Positions 43,512 through 52,503 of a DNA stretch of 64,000 nucleotides are shown here, piece after piece. How positions within the stretch are numbered: position 1 is the stretch's first letter; each line of letters opens with the position of its first letter. The notes beneath the pieces were generated by a model that ran no database searches, was not told the DNA's origin, and saw nothing but the letters and a program-made list of their open reading frames with translations. Made by a program: the position numbers and the translations under genes. Where the stretch lies: assembly GCA_040754075.1 (NCBI GenBank), contig JBFMDH010000032.1, positions 1 to 64,000 on the forward strand. Direction: 5' to 3'. Origin of the DNA: Acidobacteriota bacterium (lineage in GTDB: Bacteria > Acidobacteriota > Blastocatellia > UBA7656).

Positions 43512-43545
43512 CTAGTGGCAAGCAGAAGAAAATCATGTCGCGGAA
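43512..43545 (-). promoter_or_regulatory. Conserved bipartite promoter-like motif, copy B
   Basis: On the minus strand it reads TTCCGCGACATGA, 11 bases, TTGCCACTAG, about 60 bases before ATG 43452. Two other copies with identical spacing are at 49841-49874 and 51045-51076. Downstream, the leader also shares GCTCTCCCT with copy A. Probably recognised by the ECF sigma factor at 51101-51679; this is inference. Confidence 0.7.
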
Positions 43546-43599
43546 ATTTTCGGAAGCCTTTCAAGTGAAGCTTCAATCATCAGGAAGCCATCGTCGGGT

Positions 43600-44499
43600 T
43601 TATTGATAGCGACGGTAAACCGTCTGCACCGCCATGCCGCCGATGGATTCCTGCAATTCCAACCGGTTCGCATCGAGCGCAATGATGCGGGCTTCACGTC
43701 TGTAAGCTTGCGGCGCTTGCGCGACTTCGATGACGGTAGTGAAAAAATCGCCGTCCTGCACGCCCCATTGACCTGTGAGGTGCGGCGTTTGAAATACCCC
43801 GTTGCCCCAGTAAATCATATCTTCGGGACCGTTTTGACCGGACTCTCTGAGCCAGCGACCTTGCAACCATCGCCAGGCAATTTGTGCATCAACGAATTTG
43901 AAAAACACATACGCGGCATTTTGCACGACGGGTTTTGAGGAAAGCGTATCGCCTTCCGCAGTTGATTCGATGGCAAAAAGAAAGGTGATGGGTTTATCGG
44001 CTGCGTGGTCAAGCGAGATGACTACATAAGCGCCCTGTGCGGTCTGTAACGAATGACAGATGCCGACGGCTTTCGCTTGTCCTGAGCGGGCGATTTCGAT
44101 TAATTTGCGATGCAGACGTTTGCGAAAATCAAAAGCGGGTTCATTCTCTAGCGGTGGCAGGTATTCAAAGGTGACGGCTCCTTGAAGACTTAAAGATGCG
44201 CCGAGCGGTTGAAACATCTTTTCGGCAACCATCTTTTGCGCCAGGCGATGGAGCACATTCAATAATTCATAAATTTGATCCTGCGGCGTTTTGGGTTTTT
44301 GCTCCGGCAATAACTCGACGGCGCAGCAAACCTGTTTGTGAGCAGCGCAGGTCGTGCAATAAAACGCGCCGCATTGCGAGCAATTGACATATTCGGTTGC
44401 CCAATGTTCCGGGTCGTTTTGCGCGACCGGATTACCGCCCGGAATGGTTGAAACTGAAATCAACCGTTGACACGCGCCTGCGCAATAATAGACCGGCAT
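43600..44499 (-). CDS. Zinc-ribbon-containing protein of unknown function
   Basis: A 299-residue cytoplasmic protein. ATG 44499 has GGAG eight bases upstream; the longer frame to 44625 has no such site. The N-terminus has a cysteine-rich metal-binding region (YYCAGACQRLI, then NCSQCGAFYCTTCAAHKQVCC), like a double zinc ribbon or RING-like knuckle. The central part is helical (YELLNVLHRLAQKMVAEKMF), followed by an alpha/beta region with YVVISLDHAADKP. No catalytic motif or family is recognised. It lies between the CHAT gene and the exported protein gene on the same strand. Confidence 0.7.
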   Translation of the reverse strand: MPVYYCAGACQRLISVSTIPGGNPVAQNDPEHWATEYVNCSQCGAFYCTTCAAHKQVCCAVELLPEQKPKTPQDQIYELLNVLHRLAQKMVAEKMFQPLGASLSLQGAVTFEYLPPLENEPAFDFRKRLHRKLIEIARSGQAKAVGICHSLQTAQGAYVVISLDHAADKPITFLFAIESTAEGDTLSSKPVVQNAAYVFFKFVDAQIAWRWLQGRWLRESGQNGPEDMIYWGNGVFQTPHLTGQWGVQDGDFFTTVIEVAQAPQAYRREARIIALDANRLELQESIGGMAVQTVYRRYQ

Positions 44500-44664
44500 A
44501 AAATAATCTCCGTAGGCAGAAAGCAATGGGCAATAGTAAATATCAAACGATTTTGTCCGGCTGCCGCTTTTCGGATAATCGGCAGAATAGCCCACACTTT
44601 GAAAATTCGTTCGCCGCTTTCTCAAAAACGGAAAGCTTCAACTCTATAAGAAAAATTCAAGAAA

Positions 44665-47600
44665 TTATTTCCAATCGCCCTGGATGGTAAAAGCTGCCCA
44701 GTAATAGGGCGACGACCAGGGTTTCTGTTTGAACATCGCCAGTTGCGCCAACCGCAAAGCCTCACTCGGTCGTTTGCCATCTTTCAACATGGCGCGATAA
44801 AAATTTTTCATCAGTTCAGCGGTCGCCAGGTCATCAACTTGCCAGAGACTCGCTACGACGCGCTCAGTGCCGGCATACATAAACCCGCGCGTCAGTCCCA
44901 CCAACCCTTCGCCTTTGATCTGTTTGCCGAGCGCCGTCTGACAAGCGCTTAAAACGACGAGGCTAGCCGGGAGATTCAGGTTGTAGATTTCGTGCATACG
45001 CAAAAAACCGTTTTGCGGCTTGCCCTGTTCATCAACCAGAGAAAGCACCAGCCCGGAAAGTTCCGGGTGCTCGCTGTTGAGTAAACCGTGAGTGGCAAAA
45101 TGCAGGATGCGAAAATGCGAGAGTTCGCCGCTTACGACATTTGCCCGATTGGCTTGAAAGTCTGTGGCTTTCAAGGAAGCGTTTTTAGCCGTCAGTGAGG
45201 TGATTGCCTCAGCCTCATCGCGTGAGAAAGGCAGACGGGAAAATCCGCCGCGTTCATTGATGAGAGTGAAACTTCTCATTGAATTCAGCAATTCGGCAGG
45301 TTGTGGCGCAGTCGATAACCGTTGATTTTCGACAGGCATTGGCGCTTCATCGCCTGAACGCACCCTGACAGTGAGCGGCTTATTTGAAGCTCTCTTTCCG
45401 GCGCTAAGTACACGCGGGTCGCTCGCTTCAAAGACCGGGTCGGCGATGACCGCAAGGGTTTTTTCAGCGGGCTTTCTGCCAGCGGTTTCGCGACGAATGG
45501 CTGCCAGCACTGAGGCTGATGGCAGATTGATGATTTCGCGTTCGGCAATCAGCGGTCGGTAGCCGATAGTCCGGGGTTGGCTATGAATTACCGGCTGTTG
45601 ATTGGCAGCAGACCGGTCACCTGCTGTTTGCTCACTGACGACCGTCGACGGGCTACCGACCACTGGCACGGGCAAAGCCGAGAAGGGAATATATTCAAGC
45701 GCGCCGGAAGCGACGATAGCCAGTCGTTTGCCTTTCCACTCATTTTGAAATTTGGCGGCAAGTTGCCCGAAAAGCAGTTGACTAAGCGATGAGGAAGCGG
45801 TTTGCCATTGGGCATCGGCTTGATTGACGCGGGATCGATACTGCGTCGCGTTTTCACCTTTTCGTGGCTGTCGGGCGATGAGCAATTCATAGACCTTGCG
45901 CGCGGCGGATTCGATTTCACGGCTGTTTGATAATTGATAACTGTCGATGGTTGTGCGCGTGACCGCCCACAGCCAGCTCTGGTTTTCGCCAAGCGCAAAC
46001 TCCAGCAGCACGGTCTGGTCATCAAGTTGTTGTTGAATCTCGGTTGCTGAAAGCGGTTGAGGTTGGGTGAGCGCCGCATAGCGTGGACTGTTTCGGCGAA
46101 TTTGCGCCTGCACTTCCTGATAGCTGATCAAGATGTCGTTCGAGGCTTTTTCGGCGGCGGCTTTTTGTTCCTGAGTGGGGTTGCTGCCGAGCAGTTGGGT
46201 CAATTTTTCCGAACTGGCGTTGAGCGATTTTTGCAAGGCGCGCTCACGTTCGAGCAACGCCAGATCAACCCCTTGGCGAATATCAGCGCGGGCTTCCGCG
46301 AGCAATTCCAGCAGAACGCGGGCGCGAATGCGTTCACTGGTATCGAGCGCCATTGCATTATAACCGGAAGACGGGTTTTGTTGATGCATCAACATCAACA
46401 GGGAAACATAGAATTCGTAGGTCTCCTGCATACGCGCAACATAAGTGGCGCGCAACCCGGCATCAGCGATGTTTGCCCGCAAGGATTCAATGATCGAAAG
46501 CGCCGCCTGGCTCTGGGTTCTGGATTCGGCTAATTGTCCACGGTCGCGTTCAACCCGCGCAATATTTAATAAGTTTTCAGCTTCGCCGAGCGGGTCGTTC
46601 AATTGTTTGCGAATTTCCAGAGAGCGCCGCAGGCAATCGAGGGCTTTTTCTGCGTTGCCGAGTTTATGCCAGGCGCGACCCGCTTGGTTGAAAGCTGAAG
46701 CTTCGCCCCGGCGGTCGCCCAGGGCGACGCGAATCTGGCGGGATTGTTCGTGATAATCCAGCGCCTTCTGAGGGTCTTCCAACTGGTAATAAATGGCTCC
46801 GATATTGTTGAGCGCCATCGCTTCACCGCCGCGCATTTTGAGGCGACGAAAAAGCGGCAGCGCCTGATTATAGTATTCCAGCGCCTTAGGATTATTACCT
46901 TCCGCCCGATGCACGTTGCCGATATTGTTGAGCAACTGCGCTTCTGCAACCACATTGTCGAGACGGCGACTGATGTTGAGCGACTGTTGATACGAATCGA
47001 GCGCTTTGGGGTAATCGCCCAGGTCTTTATAAATGATTCCCATATTATTAAAGACCATCAGTTCAAGCACTGCATCTTTGACCGCCTGACTGTTCAGTAA
47101 TGCCTGCTGGTAGTTTTCCAAGGCATTTTGAAAATCTCCCAAATCCCGGTATGTCAAAGCCAGACCGTTATAAATTGAGGCTTCACCCGGACGATCCCCG
47201 ATAGCTTTAAAAGCAGCCAGGGCTTGTTCATAACAATTCAGCGCTTCCTGTTGATTTCCCAGTTCGATTAAGGCGTGCCCCTTAACTTGCAAAGCGTTGG
47301 CTTTTCCTTTGAGATTGCCGATGGCTTCATGGATTTTTAAGGATTGGTCAAAGTATGAAATCGCTTCCTGTGCGCCTTCAACGATAAGGTACGTTCGACC
47401 GAGTTCCCTTAGCGCCTGGGCTTCACGCAATTGATTGCCCTCGGCGCGCGCCAGTGACAAGGCTTGATTGATATATTCGCGGGCTGTCTGCATTTTTTCG
47501 TTCAACGACAGGTAAGCTTGCGCGACCAATAAAAGCGCGTAAGCTTCAAGCGAAGGTTGCCGGGCTTCACGAGACAAGGACACTGCGGTTTGGAATTTCT

Positions 47601-48150
47601 CAATCGCTTCGCGGATAGAAGCCGTCTTGGCTTTTGCAAAGAGCGGTGTTCCTTCACTGATATTTCGTTCGGCTAGGGCACGGGCTTTAGCCTGCGCGGT
47701 GGCTGCCTGTATCGGCGTGATATGGATTTCGTACCGGCTGGCGGGCGCAGAGTTGTGTTTTGCGCGAATCTGTACCTGATACTTGCCCGAGGTTTCGGCA
47801 AGCAGGGAAACCTCGTCATTGGTGGTTTCCGCCAGCTTCTGCATATCGGGAGCCATAATCGTCATCACCAATTCAAGGCGGCGCTGCTGTTTGATGGAGA
47901 TTACCGTAAACTGCCCTGCTTCAATCGTGAGCGTATAGGTATGGGTTTGGCCGCCTTGCAGTTCGCGTTCGACGGCTTTGGTGGGCGAAAGTTCCTCTAC
48001 GGATTCTGCTTGTTGTAGAGGCAGGTGGTGTGCGGCGCGAGAGACCGGAACCCCCAAAGCAAGCCCAAGCCACAAGATCAGCAAACTCCAGAGCAACCAT
48101 TTGATTTGTCTGAGTAATGTCGGTCGGGGAAAGAATATTGATTGAGTCAC
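44665..48150 (-). CDS. Exported TPR-CHAT caspase-like protein
   Basis: A 1161-residue protein. A signal anchor (IKWLLWSLLILWLGLALGVPVS) is followed by a beta-rich domain (residues 50-160; GGQTHTYTLTIEAGQFTVISI). Next come about ten tetratricopeptide repeats (residues 170-600; repeated ALxxYxQALxLxRxxGD and NNIGxxY). The C-terminal 330 residues are a CHAT domain, a clan CD (caspase-like) peptidase fold, with the catalytic pair H1021 in LHFATHG and C1070 in LSACQTALG, then GLTRGFMYAGTERVVASLWQVDD. The dyad is intact, so activity is plausible. TPRs would recognise the substrate. It lies just downstream of the glycine-rich protein gene and the sigma/anti-sigma pair. Confidence 0.92.
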   Translation of the reverse strand: MTQSIFFPRPTLLRQIKWLLWSLLILWLGLALGVPVSRAAHHLPLQQAESVEELSPTKAVERELQGGQTHTYTLTIEAGQFTVISIKQQRRLELVMTIMAPDMQKLAETTNDEVSLLAETSGKYQVQIRAKHNSAPASRYEIHITPIQAATAQAKARALAERNISEGTPLFAKAKTASIREAIEKFQTAVSLSREARQPSLEAYALLLVAQAYLSLNEKMQTAREYINQALSLARAEGNQLREAQALRELGRTYLIVEGAQEAISYFDQSLKIHEAIGNLKGKANALQVKGHALIELGNQQEALNCYEQALAAFKAIGDRPGEASIYNGLALTYRDLGDFQNALENYQQALLNSQAVKDAVLELMVFNNMGIIYKDLGDYPKALDSYQQSLNISRRLDNVVAEAQLLNNIGNVHRAEGNNPKALEYYNQALPLFRRLKMRGGEAMALNNIGAIYYQLEDPQKALDYHEQSRQIRVALGDRRGEASAFNQAGRAWHKLGNAEKALDCLRRSLEIRKQLNDPLGEAENLLNIARVERDRGQLAESRTQSQAALSIIESLRANIADAGLRATYVARMQETYEFYVSLLMLMHQQNPSSGYNAMALDTSERIRARVLLELLAEARADIRQGVDLALLERERALQKSLNASSEKLTQLLGSNPTQEQKAAAEKASNDILISYQEVQAQIRRNSPRYAALTQPQPLSATEIQQQLDDQTVLLEFALGENQSWLWAVTRTTIDSYQLSNSREIESAARKVYELLIARQPRKGENATQYRSRVNQADAQWQTASSSLSQLLFGQLAAKFQNEWKGKRLAIVASGALEYIPFSALPVPVVGSPSTVVSEQTAGDRSAANQQPVIHSQPRTIGYRPLIAEREIINLPSASVLAAIRRETAGRKPAEKTLAVIADPVFEASDPRVLSAGKRASNKPLTVRVRSGDEAPMPVENQRLSTAPQPAELLNSMRSFTLINERGGFSRLPFSRDEAEAITSLTAKNASLKATDFQANRANVVSGELSHFRILHFATHGLLNSEHPELSGLVLSLVDEQGKPQNGFLRMHEIYNLNLPASLVVLSACQTALGKQIKGEGLVGLTRGFMYAGTERVVASLWQVDDLATAELMKNFYRAMLKDGKRPSEALRLAQLAMFKQKPWSSPYYWAAFTIQGDWK

Positions 48151-48281
48151 GATATACCTCCTTACAAACCTCGAAATCTTTCGTAAGGCAATACGGTTGA
48201 TGGTGAGGAAACGAATTGCTTGATTTTAATAAGTGTTCACATAGATTGCACGGAGCGAATATTTTCCGATTAATAAGCTAG

Positions 48282-48339
48282 CACTCAAAGAAATCTTGCG
48301 CCAGACACACGATAAATTGGCGCAAGATTTCTTTGAGTG
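48282..48339. repeat. 22-bp perfect inverted repeat between the glycine-rich and CHAT genes
   Basis: The arms are 48282-48303 and 48318-48339, fully complementary, with a 14-base loop. No T run follows on either strand. It lies 43 bases beyond the stop of the glycine-rich gene and about 130 bases before the CHAT start, so it may reduce read-through, stabilise the upstream mRNA, or be a dispersed repeat. Confidence 0.8.
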
Positions 48340-48381
48340 ATCAAGCTGCCGGGTTTCCAACGACCAAACAGTATAACCCGA

Positions 48382-49773
48382 TTAATTTCGTATTCGCGAA
48401 GCTTTCTGTTGTTGTTTGAGTTGCTCGCGTTGCTCTTTCACACGCTGCATCATTTCGGGATTGCGCGCGAAATTGATGCTGCGTTCCTCAGGCTGATTGA
48501 AGGCATCCGCATGGAGATAGTAGCCGCGTTCGCGCTCGCGCTTGGCTTCTTCAACCGGAATGCGGTGTTTGTTGGCGTAAGCATCCTGACGAACGCCTGT
48601 GACTTGCCAACTGACTTCAACATTCGGCGCGTTGGTTTTGATGCGGAAGAAATTGCCTTTAATTTTTTCGGCAACGATGGCTTGCGCAAAGGTGCCGATG
48701 ACCGTGAGTTGATAACGGAAATCGCGATTTAAGGCTTCAAAATAATCGGGCATCTGAACGATTGCTTCGCCGGTTGCGTCGGTAATGATATTGCCGTTGT
48801 AAATGTTCATCATCTCGGGCGATTCAACGAATGAGTGATAGAGGTATTTATTTTCCGGGTCGAGCGGGTGATCGATTTTGAAGGAGCCGCCGCCTTTGGC
48901 GAGATTACCTGAGACTTCAACATCGCCAAGAAATTCACCTGCAAGTCCGGCGGTTGCGCCGCCTGCGCCGCCGCCGGGAATCGCCACAATACCTCTGCCG
49001 CCCTTTTTGCCCATGCCTACGCCGAGTGCGCCAACCGCGAAGAGTCCATCGCCACCGTTCCCGGCAGTGCTCACGCCACCAATCAAACTGCCACCGGTGC
49101 CGCCCGAACCGTTGGAAGCGGAACCCCCAAAGCCAACCACTCCGACGCCACCGGGAGAAGTAGCGCCGCCAGTGCCGCCGGTGCCGCCAAGCGCTAATAA
49201 CCCTGATCCACCGCCAATCATTGCATTGGCATTGCCACCAACAGCGAATAATGACGGACCGCCAGCCGCCGTGTTGGTTACTGTGATGACTCCGTTGCCG
49301 TTAGAAACATCGCCGGTAAGGATTAGCGGGATAGCCACGCCGAGCGGCGAACCGTCGGTGCCATTGCCCTGAAGCGATGTATCATGCGCCACCGAAAACA
49401 GCGCCGCGGCAGCCGAGGTTGTCTGTACACTGCCGTCAGGGAATTTATAGCCGCCAAGCGTGGTTTCAATCATTCCTTGAACTGTTAGTGGTGAAGTGGG
49501 CGCGCTGGTGCCAATTCCGATCTTGCCGAATTTGTCTTCAAAGATGTTTGAATCGCTGATAACAAAAGTGGTTGAACTTGATGTCCCGACCCATTTTGAG
49601 AGTCGCCCCGGGGTGCCGCTACCGGTTACCGGACTGCTGGTTGCCGCCAACAGGGAGGGTTGCGCCTTCTTCCTCATTTCAGGTTTAGGTTGGATAACGT
49701 TTTGAGCGAGGCTAATGTTAAGCGCCAATACAACCATCACAGTGAGCAAAACTAAGCTCTTTAATCGTTTCAT
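48382..49773 (-). CDS. Exported glycine-rich collar-like protein
   Basis: A 463-residue exported protein with signal peptide MKRLKSLVLLTVMVVLALNISLA. Residues 80-125 resemble phage-tail-fibre and surface-fibre collar repeats (KIGIGTSAPTSPLTVQGMIE, then GGYKFPDGSVQTTSA). A middle section of about 130 residues is dominated by Gly, Ala, Val and Ser (GGTGGTGGATSPGGVGVVGFGG). The C-terminal 150 residues have a defined beta fold (FKIDHPLDPENKYLYHSFVE, IVQMPDYFEALNRDFRYQLT) and end in a charged helix (QRVKEQREQLKQQQKASR). It probably forms an extracellular fibre or matrix component. The start is ATG 49773. Copy A of the conserved promoter lies 68 bases upstream, next to the sigma/anti-sigma genes. 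Confidence 0.82.
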   Translation of the reverse strand: MKRLKSLVLLTVMVVLALNISLAQNVIQPKPEMRKKAQPSLLAATSSPVTGSGTPGRLSKWVGTSSSTTFVISDSNIFEDKFGKIGIGTSAPTSPLTVQGMIETTLGGYKFPDGSVQTTSAAAALFSVAHDTSLQGNGTDGSPLGVAIPLILTGDVSNGNGVITVTNTAAGGPSLFAVGGNANAMIGGGSGLLALGGTGGTGGATSPGGVGVVGFGGSASNGSGGTGGSLIGGVSTAGNGGDGLFAVGALGVGMGKKGGRGIVAIPGGGAGGATAGLAGEFLGDVEVSGNLAKGGGSFKIDHPLDPENKYLYHSFVESPEMMNIYNGNIITDATGEAIVQMPDYFEALNRDFRYQLTVIGTFAQAIVAEKIKGNFFRIKTNAPNVEVSWQVTGVRQDAYANKHRIPVEEAKRERERGYYLHADAFNQPEERSINFARNPEMMQRVKEQREQLKQQQKASRIRN

Positions 49774-49840
49774 AAATTGTTACCGTTCCTTTCAGGGTCT
49801 AATGGGTTATTTAGGGAGAGCGAAGATTCATCCACATTTT

Positions 49841-49874
49841 CTAGTGGCAAGTGGGCGACAATCATGTCGCGGAA
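49841..49874 (-). promoter_or_regulatory. Conserved bipartite promoter-like motif, copy A
   Basis: On the minus strand it reads TTCCGCGACATGA, 11 bases, TTGCCACTAG, ending 68 bases before ATG 49773. Apart from the 11-base spacer it matches copy B closely, and the downstream leader also shares GCTCTCCCT with copy B. The rest of the 266-bp gap holds nothing I can name. Confidence 0.72.
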
Positions 49875-50039
49875 TAGCTGCGGCAGGTTAAAAATTTCTT
49901 CTCTAGCGGAAAGCGCAATCAGCTAAAACCAGGATGGTCTTGCTACACCTTGATGGAAAGCAATTCGCGGAATTTTTTTTGCGGGAATCAAGCGACACGA
50001 TGTTCTTAATCGGGCGGCATTAACCCTGCCCATCAAAAT

Positions 50040-51002
50040 TTATTGCCGGATGATTCGGAAAAAATAACGGTTGAGTTCTTCTGCCCCCTGCGTCGCGGTT
50101 GTCGAGGAAAGCGACAAAATATAATCAGCGGTTGCCAGTTTATCGGCTGGGATACGAACTGCAACCATCGCCCGGTTTTTGATAACGCCACTGCTGAAAA
50201 CCTGTAAGCCTTCGACGGTTCTTAACGAGACTTGAAATTGTCGCGCCGCGGTTTCTTCAACCGGGATTTTTAAAAGAACGGCGCTGGCGTTTTTCGGAAG
50301 CTTCAACACCTGCGGTTCGCCGCCGCCGCGCGTCAGCATTTTCGGAGTCAGCAAAAATGAAACCACCAGAGGCGCTTCAGTAGGTTTCGCTGGAAGCGGT
50401 TCATTTTTATCCGGCGATGGCGGCGCGGCGCGCAAACGTTCGAGTTCAGCCGCCAGTTTGTCATTTTGTTGGCGCTCGCTGGCAATCGCTTTTTCAAGCT
50501 CTTCGGCGCGTTGTTGCTCAAGGGTTTTTGCCTGATCGAGTTGATGGATTTGTTCACTGAGTCGCGCCCGTTCGTAAACCAACCAACTGCCGGCGGCAAT
50601 CAACAAAAGCATTGCTGTTGCCATTGCCCAACCCCATCGAGGAGTTCTAAGCATTGCCAGCAATGCAGACCACCACGACAGGCGATGCCCGGAAATCGTT
50701 GAGGTTTTGTTATCGATGGTATCAACCGCCTGCGCCAGCGTTCTGGCAAATGCCACACGCTCGCGATGCACCGGCGATGCCAGATAATTTTTCTCAAACA
50801 AAGTTTTCTCTTCGGCTCGCAGTTGGTTGCGCACATAAGCATCAACCAGTTGATTTTCAATCGCCCAGACCTGCTCAAAGGTTTCGCTGTCGGCGAAAAA
50901 CCTGTCTTCGAGCGATTGCATCTCGTTTTCAGGCAAATCACCAAGCAGATAACGACTGATCAAATTTTCCTGAATGGTTGTTTTCATTACCCGTTTGCTC
51001 AT
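50040..51002 (-). CDS. Anti-sigma-like single-pass membrane protein
   Basis: A 320-residue protein next to the ECF sigma gene. Residues 10-90 are helical and acidic, in the style of anti-sigma N-terminal domains (LISRYLLGDLPENEMQSLEDRFFADSE, then LVDAYVRNQLRAEEK), but without the zinc-binding HxxxCxxC motif. One transmembrane helix follows (WGWAMATAMLLLIAAGSWLVY). Then comes a coiled coil of about 50 residues (QIHQLDQAKTLEQQRAEELEK) and a C-terminal periplasmic beta domain. It probably holds the sigma factor at the membrane and releases it on a periplasmic signal. The start may be ATG 51002 or ATG 50987; neither has a strong ribosome-binding site. Copy C of the promoter motif lies 43-58 bases upstream, suggesting autoregulation. 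Confidence 0.82.
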   Translation of the reverse strand: MSKRVMKTTIQENLISRYLLGDLPENEMQSLEDRFFADSETFEQVWAIENQLVDAYVRNQLRAEEKTLFEKNYLASPVHRERVAFARTLAQAVDTIDNKTSTISGHRLSWWSALLAMLRTPRWGWAMATAMLLLIAAGSWLVYERARLSEQIHQLDQAKTLEQQRAEELEKAIASERQQNDKLAAELERLRAAPPSPDKNEPLPAKPTEAPLVVSFLLTPKMLTRGGGEPQVLKLPKNASAVLLKIPVEETAARQFQVSLRTVEGLQVFSSGVIKNRAMVAVRIPADKLATADYILSLSSTTATQGAEELNRYFFRIIRQ

Positions 51003-51044
51003 TCGCCGGGAAACCCGAACGAATGAAACCCCTCTTTCTACTGA

Positions 51045-51076
51045 CTACTGGCAAAACCTGCGAATTCATGTCGGAA
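51045..51076 (-). promoter_or_regulatory. Conserved bipartite promoter-like motif, copy C
   Basis: On the minus strand it reads TTCCGACATGA, 11 bases, TTGCCAGTAG, before the anti-sigma-like gene and just after the sigma-factor gene. The ACATGA and TTGCCA blocks and the 11-base spacing match the other two copies exactly. It is more diverged outside the blocks. Confidence 0.6.
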
Positions 51077-51100
51077 GAAATAAATATTTTCGCGCAACCC

Positions 51101-51679
51101 TCATTTCATACATCGCTTGACGCAATTTTCAAGTTTATTGCGCACCCGTTGGGCGCGGCTTCGTAACGCATTGAGCGGAATGCCGAGCCGTTCGGCAAGC
51201 GCCAGACGATTATCAATTTTGTCGCGTTTTTCATCCCGATAATATTCAAGAATCAACTGTCGGCTCTCAACCGGCAATTGATTCAGGCAGTGTTCAAAAC
51301 ATTCGCGTTGCCGGTCGGCATCGGCATTTTCAGTAAGGTTTTCGGCGGCATGTTGTAACTCATCGAGACTGACTGAACGCTGGTCAGGATGTTTCAAGGT
51401 TTCCAGAAAAAGCAGCCGCGCCACCCCTCGGCAATAGGTGGCAATGTCGCGAATCTCTTCTCCCGCTTCGATTTTTTTGATGACACGATTGAAGGTTTCA
51501 TCGGCGCACTCTTCGGGAAAATGTGCGCCCCGCCAGTCGAAAAATTTCACCAGCATCAAGCGGAGCGTTTCATATTTTTCTCCGGCGCGGTCCTGGTTGG
51601 CGTCCAGATAGGCGAGAAATCCGGCAAAGGCATCCGCCGTCAGCGTCCATTCGGACTTGGAAACTGAAGGGCTATCCAT
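51101..51679 (-). CDS. ECF-type RNA polymerase sigma factor
   Basis: A 192-residue sigma factor. A region 2-like segment (DETFNRVIKKIEAGEEIRDIATYCRGVARLLFLE) is followed by a short linker (SVSLDELQHAAENL). Region 4 is clear: CLNQLPVESRQLILEYYRDEKRD, then RLALAERLGIPLNALRSRAQRVRNKLENCVKRCM, with the recognition helix LPLNALRSRAQRV-like. Region 3 is absent, as expected for the ECF class. ATG 51679 has AAGGAG about five bases upstream. The anti-sigma-like gene follows on the same strand after 98 bases with its own promoter-like motif. It is the best candidate to read the three conserved motifs in this neighbourhood. Confidence 0.9.
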   Translation of the reverse strand: MDSPSVSKSEWTLTADAFAGFLAYLDANQDRAGEKYETLRLMLVKFFDWRGAHFPEECADETFNRVIKKIEAGEEIRDIATYCRGVARLLFLETLKHPDQRSVSLDELQHAAENLTENADADRQRECFEHCLNQLPVESRQLILEYYRDEKRDKIDNRLALAERLGIPLNALRSRAQRVRNKLENCVKRCMK

Positions 51680-51717
51680 GAATCTCCTTTACCAGATAAA
51701 TGATCATTGTGTGCTGC

Positions 51718-52398
51718 TCAAATTCCGGCAGCCTTTCGCTTTCGATGTTCAGCAGCTTTGAGGATGTATTGCCCGGCATCCGGAGTTTTGCAATTGGTAT
51801 CGCCATGATCGACTTCAACTTTACCGATTTTTTTGGCTACTGCGAGCGCCCGTTTCTGCAACTTATCGCGCAGACCGATGGCAATCAGAGCATTGTTCAT
51901 TGAATGGCGCACACGATTTTTGCGCGAATGAATGTCGCGTTCGATAGTTTCAAGAAATGGTTCAAAATAACTATCAGGCAAAGCCTTATTCGCGGCAGTC
52001 ACCGCCAGCATCAGCCAGCCGGTTTGTCCTAAACATTCGCTTTTTGCGTCGCGCCATTTCTCCGACAATTTTTGGGCAAGCGGGGACGCCGCCGCCAGTT
52101 TGGCAAAGGCATCGCTAATCACATTGTTATTTAAATCTTTTGCCCAGCTTTCAAATTCTTTGGCGGTAAATTGCCTGGGGTCGGCTATCAGAGTAGCCAA
52201 GACCTGCGCGTCGTGATTTCCCGTAGCCCAAAGTTTTTTGGCGAGGTCTTGATTGATCTTAATCTTTTTCTGAAGCGCATAGAGCGCGGCGTAACTCACG
52301 CCGAACATTTCATTGGTTACGCCATGACGCCGGTAAGTTTTTCTGGTCTGCTCACTGCCTGCGGCTTCCAGTTGTTGCATCACTTCCTGAACATCCAT
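51718..52398 (-). CDS. AlkD-like DNA alkylation repair protein
   Basis: A 226-residue HEAT-repeat-type protein of the AlkC/AlkD DNA glycosylase group, which removes alkylated bases. The pattern begins VQEVMQQLEAAGSEQTRKTYRRHGVTNEMFGVSYAALYALQKK and continues with paired helices (DLAKKLWATGNHDAQVLATLIADP, WAKDLNNNVISDAFAKLAA). ATG 52398 is chosen over an earlier in-frame start because AGGA lies eight bases before it and the family begins there. The active-site Trp/Asp residues of AlkD cannot be assigned by eye. It is separate from the sigma-factor gene (38-base gap) but on the same strand. Confidence 0.82.
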   Translation of the reverse strand: MDVQEVMQQLEAAGSEQTRKTYRRHGVTNEMFGVSYAALYALQKKIKINQDLAKKLWATGNHDAQVLATLIADPRQFTAKEFESWAKDLNNNVISDAFAKLAAASPLAQKLSEKWRDAKSECLGQTGWLMLAVTAANKALPDSYFEPFLETIERDIHSRKNRVRHSMNNALIAIGLRDKLQKRALAVAKKIGKVEVDHGDTNCKTPDAGQYILKAAEHRKRKAAGI

Positions 52399-52503
52399 AG
52401 AAGTTTCCTCGTGGTTTAAATAAATGGGGTACGGGTAAACCAATTTAAAATAATAGCCTGAATCATTACATAACGGATTTTTGCGAGCGCCTGCAAAGAG
52501 GCG

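Noticed and set aside
48878-49372. 164-codon proline-rich plus-strand frame
   Set aside because: Antisense of the glycine-rich section of the exported protein; GGx codons read backwards give Pro-rich protein.
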